From Orobanche coerulescens (Eukaryota > Streptophyta > Magnoliopsida > Lamiales > Orobanchaceae): 64,000 nucleotides of DNA. The position numbers were made by a program, and so were the translations under genes. Shown here in pieces: positions 22,601 to 32,168 of this stretch. Within the stretch, counting starts at the first letter, position 1. Each line of letters starts with the position of its first letter. Under the pieces are notes generated by a model. It was not told the DNA's origin. It was given only the letters and a program-made list of their open reading frames with translations, and searched no databases. The DNA lies in contig CM065809.1 in the NCBI GenBank assembly GCA_033398695.1, forward strand, positions 89,130,144 to 89,194,143, in the 5' to 3' direction.

Positions 22601-24080
22601 ACAAGACTAAGGTGGAGAAGATGGGAGCTAGGTCCATGAAGGGACGTTTCATTTTATTCCCATATGGGACGATGGGTTATCTATTCTACATGCCCGAAGA
22701 TCGAAAGATCGTTGTTGCTTTGCAAGCACACTTCTTAGAAGATGAGTTCATTCAGAAAGGCGGAGCATGTAAAAGTATTTATTTAGAAGAATACAATGAA
22801 ACTCCTCAGGAGGCACCTGTGCAAGAAATTGGCACCGAACCTTCTGAAACACAAGTACAACCACCTCGTAGGTCTAGTAAGGTGTCTCATTTACCTGAGA
22901 GGTATGGCCTTGTGCACCTGGAGGAGCTGGGTCTCCATGAGGTTCCAGGTGATAGACAAGAGACCGACCCCGTGACCTATGACCAAGTGATGGTGGATGT
23001 AGACTCCGCGAAATGGCGTGAAGTTATGGAAGCGGAGATAGACTCAATGCATGCCAATCAGGTGTGGACTCTAGTAGACCGCCCCAAGGACATAGTGCCC
23101 ATTGGGAACAAGTAGATCTACAAGAGAAAGACTGATAGGGATGGCAAGGTTGACACCTATAAGGCCAGGCTTGTGGCAAAGGGTTACACCAAAAAAGAAG
23201 GTATCGATTACCACGATACCTTCTCGCCTGTAGCTATGATTAAGTCTATTCGAATGATGCTTGCTATAGCTGCCTACCACGATTATGAGATATGGCAGAT
23301 GGACGTGGAGACGGATTTTCTTAATGGATTCCTCGAGGAGGAGATATATATGGATCATCCTAAAGGATTTGTGTCCGAGATAGATTTTCAGAAAGTGTGT
23401 AAGCTTCAACATTCCATTTATGGACTGAAGCAAGCTTCGCGTAGTTAGAACCTTCGTTTTGACGAGGCTGTAAAAGAGTTTGACTTCGTGCAAAATGAAG
23501 AGTAACCTTGTATATACAAGAGGGTTAGTGGGAGCAAGATTGCATTCTTAGTACTATATGTAGATGACATTTTATTAATAGGAAATGATGTGGGAATTCT
23601 CAGTTATGTGAAAGCTTAGCTTTCGAGTAGGTTCTCCATGAAAAACTTGGGAGAAGAAACCTATATTCTTGGGATTCGACTCTACTGGGATAGAGCGAAG
23701 AGAATGGTAGGTCTTTTCTAACCCCTCTATATAGATAAGATCTTAAAGCGATTTAAGATGGATTATTCTAAAAGAGGGTTCCTATCGATGCGACATGGAA
23801 TAAAACTCACCTTGAAGATGTGTCCTCATAGTGCGGAACAACAAAAGGAAATGAGTAATATACCATATGCTTCGGCCGTGGGTAGCCTTGTGTATGCCTT
23901 ATTATGTACGAGACCTGATATTGTGCACGCTGTGAGCGTAGTAAGAAGGTTTCAGGCAAACCCAGGTAGGAAACATTGAACTGCTGTAAAGAACGTTCTC
24001 AAGTACTTAAGAAGGACTAGAGATCTGGTTCTTATGTATGGCGGTGGAGAACTGAATGTGATAGGCTTGTTTGAGCAGTA
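22601..24080 (+). pseudogene. pol: Copia RT and partial RNase H remnant
   Basis: The frame 22612-23115 holds the integrase C-terminus and start of RT (WREVMEAEIDSMHANQVW). A TAG at 23113 follows. RT continues at 23173-23448 (YHDTFSPVAMIKSIRMMLAI, QMDVETDFLNG, YGLKQASR) and at about 23545-23580 has YVDDILL, the copia catalytic motif. 23758-23979 carries TRPDIVHAVSVVRRF. The sequence ends in the first part of RNase H (LNVIGLFEQY) at the S2 junction. Confidence 0.8.
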
Positions 24081-25268
24081 TTGGTCGGTATCGCCATTTG
24101 GAGATAGAGTTTTGAAACTTTTTCGCGTTGCGGAAGCGATTTAAATAAAGGTGTGAAAAATAAATCGACACAGGATTTATAGAGGTTCGGCCAAACGTGC
24201 CTACATTCTCTCTCGGTCTCTTTTTCTATAGGCTTAAGATAAACCTCTGCACCTCTCTTCTATCGGTTGAGGGATAACCGTTACAAGCTCGTCTTCTCTC
24301 GGTTCGAGTAAACCGTTCTCTTGCTTGTCTTTATGTCGGTCCAAGTTAAACCATTTTCCTTTTCTATTGGACAAGGAATCAACCACTCTAGCTTTCTATG
24401 GGTATTAGATAAACATCACTTATATATCGATTTTGCGATTCTAACAATGCCGGATCCTTGATCCTAATAACACCAAATCCAATCGTATCTTTTCTTTTAC
24501 CTCTCGTGTATGTGTTGAATGTATAAACACTCAAACCATCAATATAAGCAAAATTACAACAACTAGAATGTATATATGAATCTCTGATCAATGTATCGAA
24601 TGCTTCGCGTTGTTGTAGGATGAATACCATTATAAGTGGTATTTATAGGCATTTCTTTTCCAACTAGCCGTTAGCCTCTTTGCCTTCTTTACGTACGTTA
24701 CTGCACATATGTTACGTACGTTAAAGCCTTTACGTACGTTAACTCCTTTTGGTTACGTACGCTACGTTCCTCACAAAACAGTGCAGTAGCCTTCGTCTTC
24801 TGTGTTACGTACGTTAGCAAATCTTACATTACGTATGTTATCAATAGTCAATATATCCGTTGATCGCTGATGTAAGCCATGATGTCATCTCCAACATTCT
24901 TCTTGTTTGAATTCTGAAACACTTCGTTACGTACGATAAGCACATCGTGTTACGTACGTTAACCTTGATCTGTTACGTATGCTATGATCTCTTTGCTGTG
25001 TATGTTAAGCATGGTCAGGTAACTTCTTTCTTGACTGATCAAGAAGGTTCGACTTGTCCGATCTGCAGGTAGGTTGGACTCTTCTGATATGCAGGTCGGT
25101 TGGACTTGTCTGATCTGAACTTGTACAGATAGCTCTTGCTGGATTGTGCGAGTTTTTGCGTCTTTGACTCCTTCGTTGTTTTGCTTCGCCACTTTGTTGT
25201 TTTGTTTTGTTTAGCAACTTAATCATCAATACTCTATTAATGAATGTATGGAATAAAATATTCCAACA
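24081..25268 (-). repeat. 3' LTR of S2 (about 1190 bp)
   Basis: It is related to the S1 LTR over the minus-strand start TGTTGGAATATTT and over R/U5 (24150-24560). Its dyad array differs (TTACGTACGTTA). The left end at about 24081 is approximate, at TTGGTCGG against TTGGTATA in S1. No gene is seen. Confidence 0.75.
24640..24985 (-). promoter_or_regulatory. TATA box and TTACGTACGTTA array in S2 LTR
   Basis: Minus-strand TATAAATA is at 24640-24647. TTACGTACGTTA or one-base variants recur at about 24697, 24714, 24729, 24754, 24804, 24829, 24924, 24949 and 24971. Confidence 0.6.
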
Positions 25269-25642
25269 ATCTTCCCCTTTTTGATGATTACAAAACAACA
25301 CCCTTTGAATGGATAAAACCTGCAAAAATAAAATTATATATATTTGTACGAATCAAATTTTTCGGCTTTGATCGTTTCGTTAGTTCTCCTAATCTTTTCT
25401 TTTTGTCCTTTTCGACTTTTCTATCCACTTTTTATTTTTCACGGGATCTATATTTTTTGACTTCTTCGTCTTTGTCTTTTCTCCCAATTTTTGCATTTTA
25501 TTTTTCTCGTCATTCTTCCATGACGCTTTTTATCTCATTCATCGCTTTTCTCCCCTTTTTGTTATCAGCAAAAGGTGCAATAATATAAACGAATAAAAAT
25601 ACCAATAGATGTATAAAATATGCATGAAACGGGTATAACTCC
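25269..25642 (-). other. S2 polypurine tract and 3' tail, first part
   Basis: Minus-strand AAAAAGGGGAAGAT lies next to the LTR. A pyrimidine-rich tail on the plus strand follows, without a gene. The last five bases (ACTCC, 25638-25642) are the left target duplication of element L. Confidence 0.7.
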
Positions 25643-27224
25643 TGACACGCTTTTAGTGTAACTATCGCAAGTGCACGATATCGTATCAAGTAGTAAAGTG
25701 GACTTTTTGAGTCCGGTTTATCGATCCCACAAGGAAGTTTTGTTATAATTTGAATTATACACTATTAGTCTATTTTTATAGATACTAAGATGAGTGAAAC
25801 ACACAATTTAAAGAGTTTGGTTTAATAATTGCAAGAAAATTCAATAATAGTTCTAATGTTATAAGGAAATAAAAAGATAGCAATAATAATAGATTGATTA
25901 TCGATAAAATGAAATAGTTGGGATTACAAACTTAGTTCGTCATTAGTTATAAAAGATGTATTGGAGATCATAAGATGAATTTACTTATTATGTTGTGTAG
26001 ATTCGATTTTCCTTAAAAAGACGGTTTCTCTTTCGAACTATAAAACGCCCCTTACATATTGAATCAATCCACAATATTTCTATGTTGATTGGCTTCAATA
26101 CATAGCATTAGGATTTGTGAAAATAACTCAATGAATCATCTAAGGACTAGGGGTATATTTCTATCCCCTAGAACAACTTAGAGTGAAGATCATTTGATCT
26201 AATCAAACATATTTTCTTTCGAAACATATGAAGACCATAAATATCTTCATTAATTGGCCAAATAAATAAAGATTGTTAAAACAATGAAAATCACACATAA
26301 TAATAAGTAATTCACAATAGATCTTTTATACAAACATAAATAACATGACTAACCTTGTTTATAATCCCAACTTAAGGAACTTAGCCCATAATGGGTTTAT
26401 TACACATATTACAAGCTTTGGTGGTCATGTTTAGTTGAATCAAGAGAAAGAATTGATCCTAACTCCTTTAGTAGATAAAGGAGATAGAAGCAATAAACTC
26501 TCTGAACAACATATACTATACCACACTTACAAAGATCACTCAAGAACACAACTGTGTTCTTCACACAAAATGAAAAGTTTACAAAAAATGGAAAATTATA
26601 AGATGAATGATGAATGATGAAGGATCTAAGGGGTCTATTTATACACCTAAAGTCATCTAATAACTCCAAAACTACAGCATTATTACATTAGATCGGATCA
26701 ATGCCAGCCATCCCCTCAATAATACACAAAAAGTATAAAAAATTAGACAAATCATAGTAATCTGCCAAGAGTTACGGCCGTAACATTCAGGAGTTACGGC
26801 CGTAACTAAGGTGACTTACGGCCGTAACTCCTGAATGTTATGGCCGTAACGTGGCTTCGTAAATTTGCTCATTTGAAGCTTTGATAGTTACGTTTTCAGC
26901 CCAGAATTCCTCAGACTTTGCGTTTTTGCCCCAGATCTTCTTCGGATGATAACTTTTGATATATAACTCGATTTTGAATCCGGAAGATCACTGAATTCGT
27001 CTCGGAAAGCCCTACAACATGAATATATCAAAATTCAATAAAGAGAATATTTATTAAACATGTTGTTTCTTGAGTAATTCAGTTATTTAATCCGATCATC
27101 ATCCGATAAAAATAAAATTATTAAAACTAATAAATTAAAAGCAAAAAATGTGTAAACTAGCTCAATTATGGGTGAATTTTATCGATACAAACCATGGATA
27201 AGTGTACAAAACTGACACTTATCA
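25643..27224 (-). repeat. 3' LTR of element L
   Basis: Minus-strand start TGATAAGTGTCAG, end AAAGCGTGTCA. It has the same length as the other LTR. ORFs at 26409 and 26435 recur in the other copy and are LTR sequence. Confidence 0.9.
26636..26852 (-). promoter_or_regulatory. TATA box and nested TTACGGCCGTAA inverted repeat (3' LTR of L)
   Basis: Minus-strand TATAAATA is at 26636-26643. At about 26772-26852 four GTTACGGCCGTAAC-type palindromes form a larger inverted repeat. Two arms of about 35 bases, each two palindromes joined by ATTCAGGA or TCCTGAAT, flank a loop of about 9 bases. One arm has ATGGCC for ACGGCC. Confidence 0.65.
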
Positions 27225-27241
27225 CACCCCCAAACTTGAAT
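27225..27241 (-). other. Polypurine tract of element L
   Basis: Minus-strand TTCAAGTTTGGGGGTG directly precedes the LTR start TGATAAGTG. Confidence 0.8.
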
Positions 27242-27699
27242 TCTTGCTAGTCCCGAGCAAGACTCTTTATTATTCACACTCCAAAAATAAAAATAAAAAT
27301 AAATAAAAAAATAAAAAAATTAATACACACATAAATTAAAATATAAAAAGAGAAAAGGAGATCAAAATGCCATTAATACACAACAACCAGCTTATACAGT
27401 AGATATAAATGAATCAAGATTCAAAATAAATCTACAAATGATTTTGAAGTTAAAACACGGTTTTAGTATTGTAATTCCAAAATGTAAGGTTTTCCCCCCA
27501 AAAGGTTGATTATTTCTTTCCCACTCGTGATACACACGACTCCCTTTAATGGTTGCTCTCGATCACTCGTTTATTTTTCGACTCAATATGAAGAAGAATT
27601 TCATTGGCGTCATCAAATATTGTGATTTTTACAAAATTGAGTGTATTGAAGTTCAGCTGCTAATTAATTCAAATCTGCTCATAAACTACATCCCTTTTA
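27242..27699 (-). other. Non-coding 3' region of element L next to the polypurine tract
   Basis: AT-rich sequence with GCTCGGGACTAGCAAG on the minus strand just before the polypurine tract. No reading frame or RNA gene is recognised. Confidence 0.5.
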
Positions 27700-28001
27700 G
27701 TGATAGCTTTCACACCGTTATTTGCTAACGTGTAGCTCTTTTCACTAACATAATTTCTATCTCATTTTTTTTCGTAAAAAGGTGATAGCTTTCACACCGT
27801 TATTTGCTAACGTGTAGCTCTTTTCACCAATTTTTCTGAGACGGCAGCTACGCACCAACAATGGTTAGTCCTTTATTTTTCGCAAAATTTAAGACTTCCA
27901 AAATTAGGCATTATTCTTGCTCAACACTTCTCCTTTTCGTCATTTATTTTTTTAGGTGATAGCTTTCACACCGTTATTTGCTAACGTGTAGCTCTTTTCA
28001 C
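27700..28001 (-). repeat. Three copies of a 46-base hairpin module
   Basis: Copies at 27700-27745, 27782-27827 and 27956-28001 appear identical over 46 bases (plus strand starts GTGATAGCTTTCACACCGTT, ends AGCTCTTTTCAC). Each can fold: ACACCGTTA pairs with TAACGTGT across a TTTGC loop, and the outer AGCT and GTGA/TCAC also pair. Spacers between the copies are unrelated. In element sense they lie in the 3' untranslated part. Confidence 0.85.
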
Positions 28002-28889
28002 CAATGACTCCTTTTTTAGGGAATAGAATTTTTGAAAATCATTTTTAGTTAAGCATGAAAAATCAAAACTCCACAAATTAAGTAAATTTCGTTTTATTTT
28101 TCATCAACCAATTGATTCTTCTTTTCTCAAGGTAACGAATGACTCGATTTTATATGATAATTACAAGGCTTGGAAAGAGAGATTAAGGCTCAAAAAATTT
28201 TGGAATATACAATTTTTTTTTTTACCGGTTAAAACGGTTTTAGAAGTTTGTATATAGCTAATTTATTGGTGTTATGGCCAGATCTAAAAATCTCAAAAAT
28301 CAAAATACTATAAATATATATATATATATATAATAAAAAAAATTAAGGCAAATAACCAAATCAATCAAAACACACAAAAATTATTACACACCAAAATACT
28401 AAAACAAACCACACCAAAATTACAACACACCAAAATACTAAAACAAACCACCCCCAAACTTGAAAATAAAACTGTCCTCAATTTAAAAAAAAAAAAAATC
28501 AATGCAGAAAAGCAGAATACTCCCTGTTAAGAAAGTTGATGTCTGAGCCTAACGCCTTTTAGAAACTGCAAGAGAATAAATATACGAGGCACACACAAAA
28601 GAAAATAAAATATACTCGTAAGTATAACATAATTTTTTAGATGCGCATCAAGAAAGTCCGAAGAGTCGCCTTACGCTGCCATCAAAGTTTTTATAAAAGC
28701 AAAACACGAAATAAAAATTACAGCAATACATAAATCGCGAATAGATGCGCGTCAAGAGATCAAGAAGAAACTCCTTAAGCTGCCATCATTTAGCACGATT
28801 ATTACAGACGACAGAAAGTAAAAATACAAGAGGTCCGTCATGGGTTATCAAAGGGAGAGGAATGAATCCACTTTTCGTTTTCTCACCGT
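28002..28889 (-). other. Non-coding part of element L with a duplicated motif and a second polypurine-like block
   Basis: 28310-28332 is a TA microsatellite. 28371-28450 holds ACACCAAAATACTAAAACAAACCA twice in near-identical form. 28450-28480 carries minus-strand TTTCAAGTTTGGGGGTGG after TTGAGGACAG, a second copy of the polypurine context. TAGATGCGC(A/G)TCAAGA...GCTGCCATCA occurs twice (about 28639-28683 and 28743-28787). No gene is recognised. Confidence 0.55.
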
Positions 28890-29485
28890 ATAATCTTCTA
28901 CCTGACAATTTTAGCTAGAGTTTGGATCGGGTTGAGGAACAAATTCATTGAGTTTTTGATTAGTTCTTACGGTGTTGTTGCAACGACTATGATTCGTTTT
29001 GCACGCTCGGAAATAAAGCCCTTTTCGGCAGAGTAGTCGATGAAAGACAGTAAACCATCAAAGAAACCATTGACATTAAGCACTCCTATTTGTTTTTGAT
29101 GAACATTTAGTGGGCTCTGTAACCACATGAAAAAGTTCCTCAAGGGTGCCAAAACCAGGAAGGGCGATAAAGGCGCCGAATTATTTATCATGTGAGTTAT
29201 GCGATCTTGCATATTCACAGATCTAAACTCATCTCCAATAGTTGACCGGTGATTTTACTTTCAGCCCGGAGGTTTTGGGATTACTCCCAACACTCTTACT
29301 CCTTCCATATAGGCGTGACTCGTCCCATTAATCCTAGACTTCCTCCTCCGTAAACTACATGAATGCATTTTTCTCCTAAGGTACGACCCAAGTTGTGGGT
29401 GCTTCAGTGAAGCATGCCTCTTTTCCAGAACTAGATCCACCAAAAATGCAGTGTGTAAAATTTTTGTTGAAGATGATGACTCCAT
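28890..29485 (-). pseudogene. Intronless LOG (cytokinin riboside 5'-monophosphate phosphoribohydrolase) copy
   Basis: LOG enzymes release active cytokinin bases from their ribotides. From ATG at 29485 the minus strand reads MESSSSTK, then after a frameshift CIFGGSSSGKEACFTEA, then HVVYGGGSLGLMG, then MEGVRVLGVIPK, then AFIALPGFGTLEEL, then GVLNVNGFFDGLLSFID and GFISERAKRIIVV, and after a stop ELIKN. These match the LOG family in order and spacing, with no intron-sized gap. The signature PGGxGTxxE survives as PGFGTLEE with a codon lost. At least three frameshifts and several stops exclude a working enzyme. It runs in the same direction as element L. The short ORFs at 29530-29261 and 29218-28967 are pieces of it. 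Confidence 0.82.
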
Positions 29486-29539
29486 TTTTGAAAAGAAAAA
29501 AAAATTAGAGAGAAGCAGACAAAAGTGCAAGTTTGAGGG

Positions 29540-29575
29540 ATGAATGAAAGAAACCAGTAGAAAGTTTATTTATAG
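29540..29575 (-). promoter_or_regulatory. TATA-like box and CT-rich leader before the LOG copy
   Basis: Minus-strand CTATAAATAAAC (29564-29575) lies about 80-90 bases upstream of the LOG ATG at 29485. The leader between them is CT-rich (for example CTTTTGTCTGCTTCTCTC), as in many plant 5' untranslated regions. Promoter activity is inferred. Confidence 0.45.
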
Positions 29576-29797
29576 AAGAAAAAGAAGGTAAAAATTGTTT
29601 AACAAGTTTGTGATTGCGTTTGATTGTGCTTCAACTACTCAATAGAATAATGAAATCTTTTATCGCGTATCACATTTTTTATTCATAAAATCACAACACA
29701 CGACAAAAATAAAAGATACTTACGCGTATGTACAGTAGTTGTGATTGTGGCTCACATCTTCCTCTGATTTTACGTTCAGAAACGGCCTAAACGCCTT

Positions 29798-30253
29798 CTA
29801 TGAGTCGGGGAGAAGCTTCCCATCCAATTTTCTTACAAATTGGCAAACAGGGTCTTTTAACGTCAGATTCCCAAGACGTTGTTCATATTCCGGTTTGAAT
29901 TTATTCCACAAACATTGAATTCCGTAATACACAAGTCCACTAGGATGCGTGTCAAGAGAAATTTCGATATTATCTAAATTCTCCTTATTCAGACCATCAT
30001 TAATGAACTGAATTTTATCTTCTCTGTTTGTAGATGGAATTCCTAAAGATCGACATTTTGCATTACAGTTCCATCTAGCACATTTATAGCAAACGGCTAG
30101 AATCTTTGCTCGTCGTTTCTTGGCATATGAACTTTTTCCAAGCCCTGGTAAAAATCTAGTTGGTGTTTCTGTGAATTCACCTTCTATTCTTACTTTGGCT
30201 TCGATAATGAATCTTATGTCAAAAGGTATGCTTTTATTCGTAAGCAACCTCAT
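29798..30253 (-). CDS. Unknown 151-residue ORF with a basic and Cys-rich core, in the gag position of element L
   Basis: The only intact frame of some length in element L, about 310 bases inside the primer site. Around residues 40-70 it has a Gly/Ser turn, a basic run AKKRRAK and then Cys pairs (CYKC, then C and C within eleven residues), followed by GIPSTN and an FINDG-like stretch. This order resembles the Cys-rich nucleic-acid-binding proteins of carlavirus-type plant RNA viruses (Pfam Carla_C4). That link is from pattern memory and not proven. The C-terminal half (LVYYGIQCLWNKF..., LKDPVCQFVRKLDGKL) is unrecognised. No zinc-knuckle CX2CX4HX4C and no capsid domain are seen. A short overlapping frame (30342-30250) lies upstream. 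Alternatives are a diverged gag or a captured host gene. Confidence 0.5.
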   Translation of the reverse strand: MRLLTNKSIPFDIRFIIEAKVRIEGEFTETPTRFLPGLGKSSYAKKRRAKILAVCYKCARWNCNAKCRSLGIPSTNREDKIQFINDGLNKENLDNIEISLDTHPSGLVYYGIQCLWNKFKPEYEQRLGNLTLKDPVCQFVRKLDGKLLPDS

Positions 30254-30563
30254 CCTTTCAAGCCTTTCTTGTAAATTTTTAAAATTGCATTTTTGCTTAG
30301 AAAGGGAAATCTTTTTTCAATTTTAAACAATGTTTCATCCATGATAAAAAAAACAAAAATAAAAAGACAATGAAAATAATTAAAAAAATATATACAAATA
30401 TCAGTTGTTGTGGGAAACTGAAAAATCCGACTTTAATAGTCACGGAGTACCGTTATCCGCCACTTGACCGGACAAACACAATTTAGTACTAAATTACAAC
30501 GTCGAGAAATTTGTACCTACAAAAATAGTTTATAATGTAAGATTTCAAATATAACTTATACTT

Positions 30564-30580
30564 CCCCGGCAACGGCGCCA
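30564..30580 (-). other. Primer binding site, tRNA-Asp type (element L)
   Basis: Minus-strand TGGCGCCGTTGCCGGGG, the complement of the 3' end of plant tRNA-Asp(GTC), lies six bases from the LTR end. Confidence 0.85.
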
Positions 30581-30586
30581 AAAACT

Positions 30587-32168
30587 TGACACGCTTTTAG
30601 TGTAACTATCGCAAGTGCACGATATCGTATCAAGTAGTAAAGTGGACTTTTTGAGTCCGGTTTATCGATCCCACAAGGAAGTTTTGTTATAATTTGAATT
30701 ATACACTATTAGTCTATTTTTATAGATACTAAGATGAGTGAAACACACAATTTAAAGAGTTTGGTTTAATAATTGCAAGAAAATTCAATAATAGTTCTAA
30801 TGTTATAAGGAAATAAAAAGATAGCAATAATAATAGATTGATTATCGATAAAATGAAATAGTTGGGATTACAAACTTAGTTCGTCATTAGTTATAAAAGA
30901 TATATTGGAGATCATAAGATGAATTTACTTATTATGTTGTGTAGATTCGATTTTCCTTAAAAAGACGGTTTCTCTTTCGAACTATAAAACGCCCCTTACA
31001 TATTGAATCAATCCACTATATTTCTATGTTGATTGGCTTCAATACATAGCATTAGGATTTGTGAAAATAACTCAATGAATCATCTAAGGACTAGGGGTAT
31101 ATTTCTATCCCCTAGAACAACTTAGAGTGAAGATCATTTGATCTAATCAAACATATTTTCTTTCGAAACATATGAAGACCATAAATATCTTCATTAATTG
31201 GCCAAATAAATAAAGATTGTTAAAACAATGAAAATCACACACAATAATAAGTAATTCACAATAGCTCTTTTATACAAACATAAATAACATGACTAACCTT
31301 GTTTATAATCCCAACTTAAGGAACTTAGCCCATAAAGGGTTTATTACACATATTACAAGCTTTGGTGGTCATGTTTAGTTGAATCAAGAGAAAGAATTGA
31401 TCCTAACTCCCTTAGTAGATAAAGGATATAGAAGCAATAAACTCTCTGAACAACATATACTATACCACACTTACAAAGATCACTCAAGAACACAAGTGTG
31501 TTCTTCACACAAAATGAAAAGTTTACAAAAAATGGAAAATTATAAGATGAATGATGAATGATGAAGGATCTAAGGGGTCTATTTATACACCTAAAGTCAT
31601 CTAATAGCTCCAAAACTACAGCATTATTACATTAGATCGGATCAATGCCAGCCATCCCCTCAATAATACACAAAAAGTATAAAAAATTAGACAAATCATA
31701 ATAATCTGCCAAGAGTTACGGCCGTAACATTCAGGAGTTACGGCCGTAACTGAGGTGACTTACGGCCGTAACTCCTGAATGTTACGGCCGTAACGTGGCT
31801 TCGTAAATTTGCTCATTTGAAGCTTTGATAGTTACGTTTTTAGCCCAGAATTCCTCAGACTGTGCGTTTTGCCCGGATCTTCTTCGGATGATAACTTTTG
31901 ATATATAACTCTGATTTTGAATCCGGAAAGACTGCCGAATTCGTCTCGGAAAGCCCTACAACATGAATATATCAAAATTCAATAAAGAGAATATTTATTA
32001 AACATGTTGTTTCTTGAGTAATTCAGTTATTTAATCCGATCATCATCCGATAAAAATAAAATTATTAAAACTAATAAATTAAAAGCAAAAAACGTGTAAA
32101 CTAGCTCAATTATGGGTGAATTTTATCGATACAAACCATGGATAAGTGTACAAAACTGACACTTATCA
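30587..32168 (-). repeat. 5' LTR of element L
   Basis: The other 1582-bp LTR. TATAAATA (minus) is at about 31580-31587 and the TTACGGCCGTAA inverted repeat at about 31713-31795, here with all four palindromes intact. ORFs at 31353 and 31379 are LTR sequence. Confidence 0.9.
31580..31796 (-). promoter_or_regulatory. TATA box and TTACGGCCGTAA inverted repeat (5' LTR of L)
   Basis: Same layout as 26636-26852. The arms are perfect here because the ATGGCC variant of the other LTR reads ACGGCC. Confidence 0.65.

Larger units (their letters stand above)
19997..24080 (+). mobile_element. Ty1/copia element, internal region only, degenerate
   Basis: It contains gag, protease, integrase, RT and part of RNase H in the copia order (integrase before RT). 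The 5' LTR would lie left of TE-B, outside the window. The right end is cut at about 24080 by the LTR of S2. Stops and frameshifts run throughout. 19997-20580 is leader sequence in which I see no gene. Confidence 0.8.
25643..32168 (-). mobile_element. Complete non-autonomous LTR element L with host-gene cargo
   Basis: Both LTRs are 1582 bp (25643-27224 and 30587-32168) with roughly twenty differences by eye. ACTCC repeats flank them (25638-25642 and 32169-32173). On the minus strand the order is LTR, tRNA-Asp primer site, an unknown Cys-rich ORF, a LOG pseudogene, paired repeats, a polypurine-like motif, three copies of a 46-base hairpin, polypurine tract and LTR. I find no capsid, protease, RT, RNase H or integrase. 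The Asp primer site and the AAGTTTGGGGGTG-TGATAAGTG junction are typical of Athila/Tat-lineage gypsy elements, so L probably moved with their enzymes. Confidence 0.85.

Noticed and set aside
26409..26669. 86-codon minus-strand ORF and 60-codon plus-strand ORF
   Set aside because: Both recur in the second LTR of element L (31353-31613) and overlap the TATA region.
30564..30580. Sequence identical to the 3' end of a tRNA-Asp gene
   Set aside because: Only the terminal 17 bases match and it lies next to an LTR end, so it is a primer binding site and not a tRNA gene.
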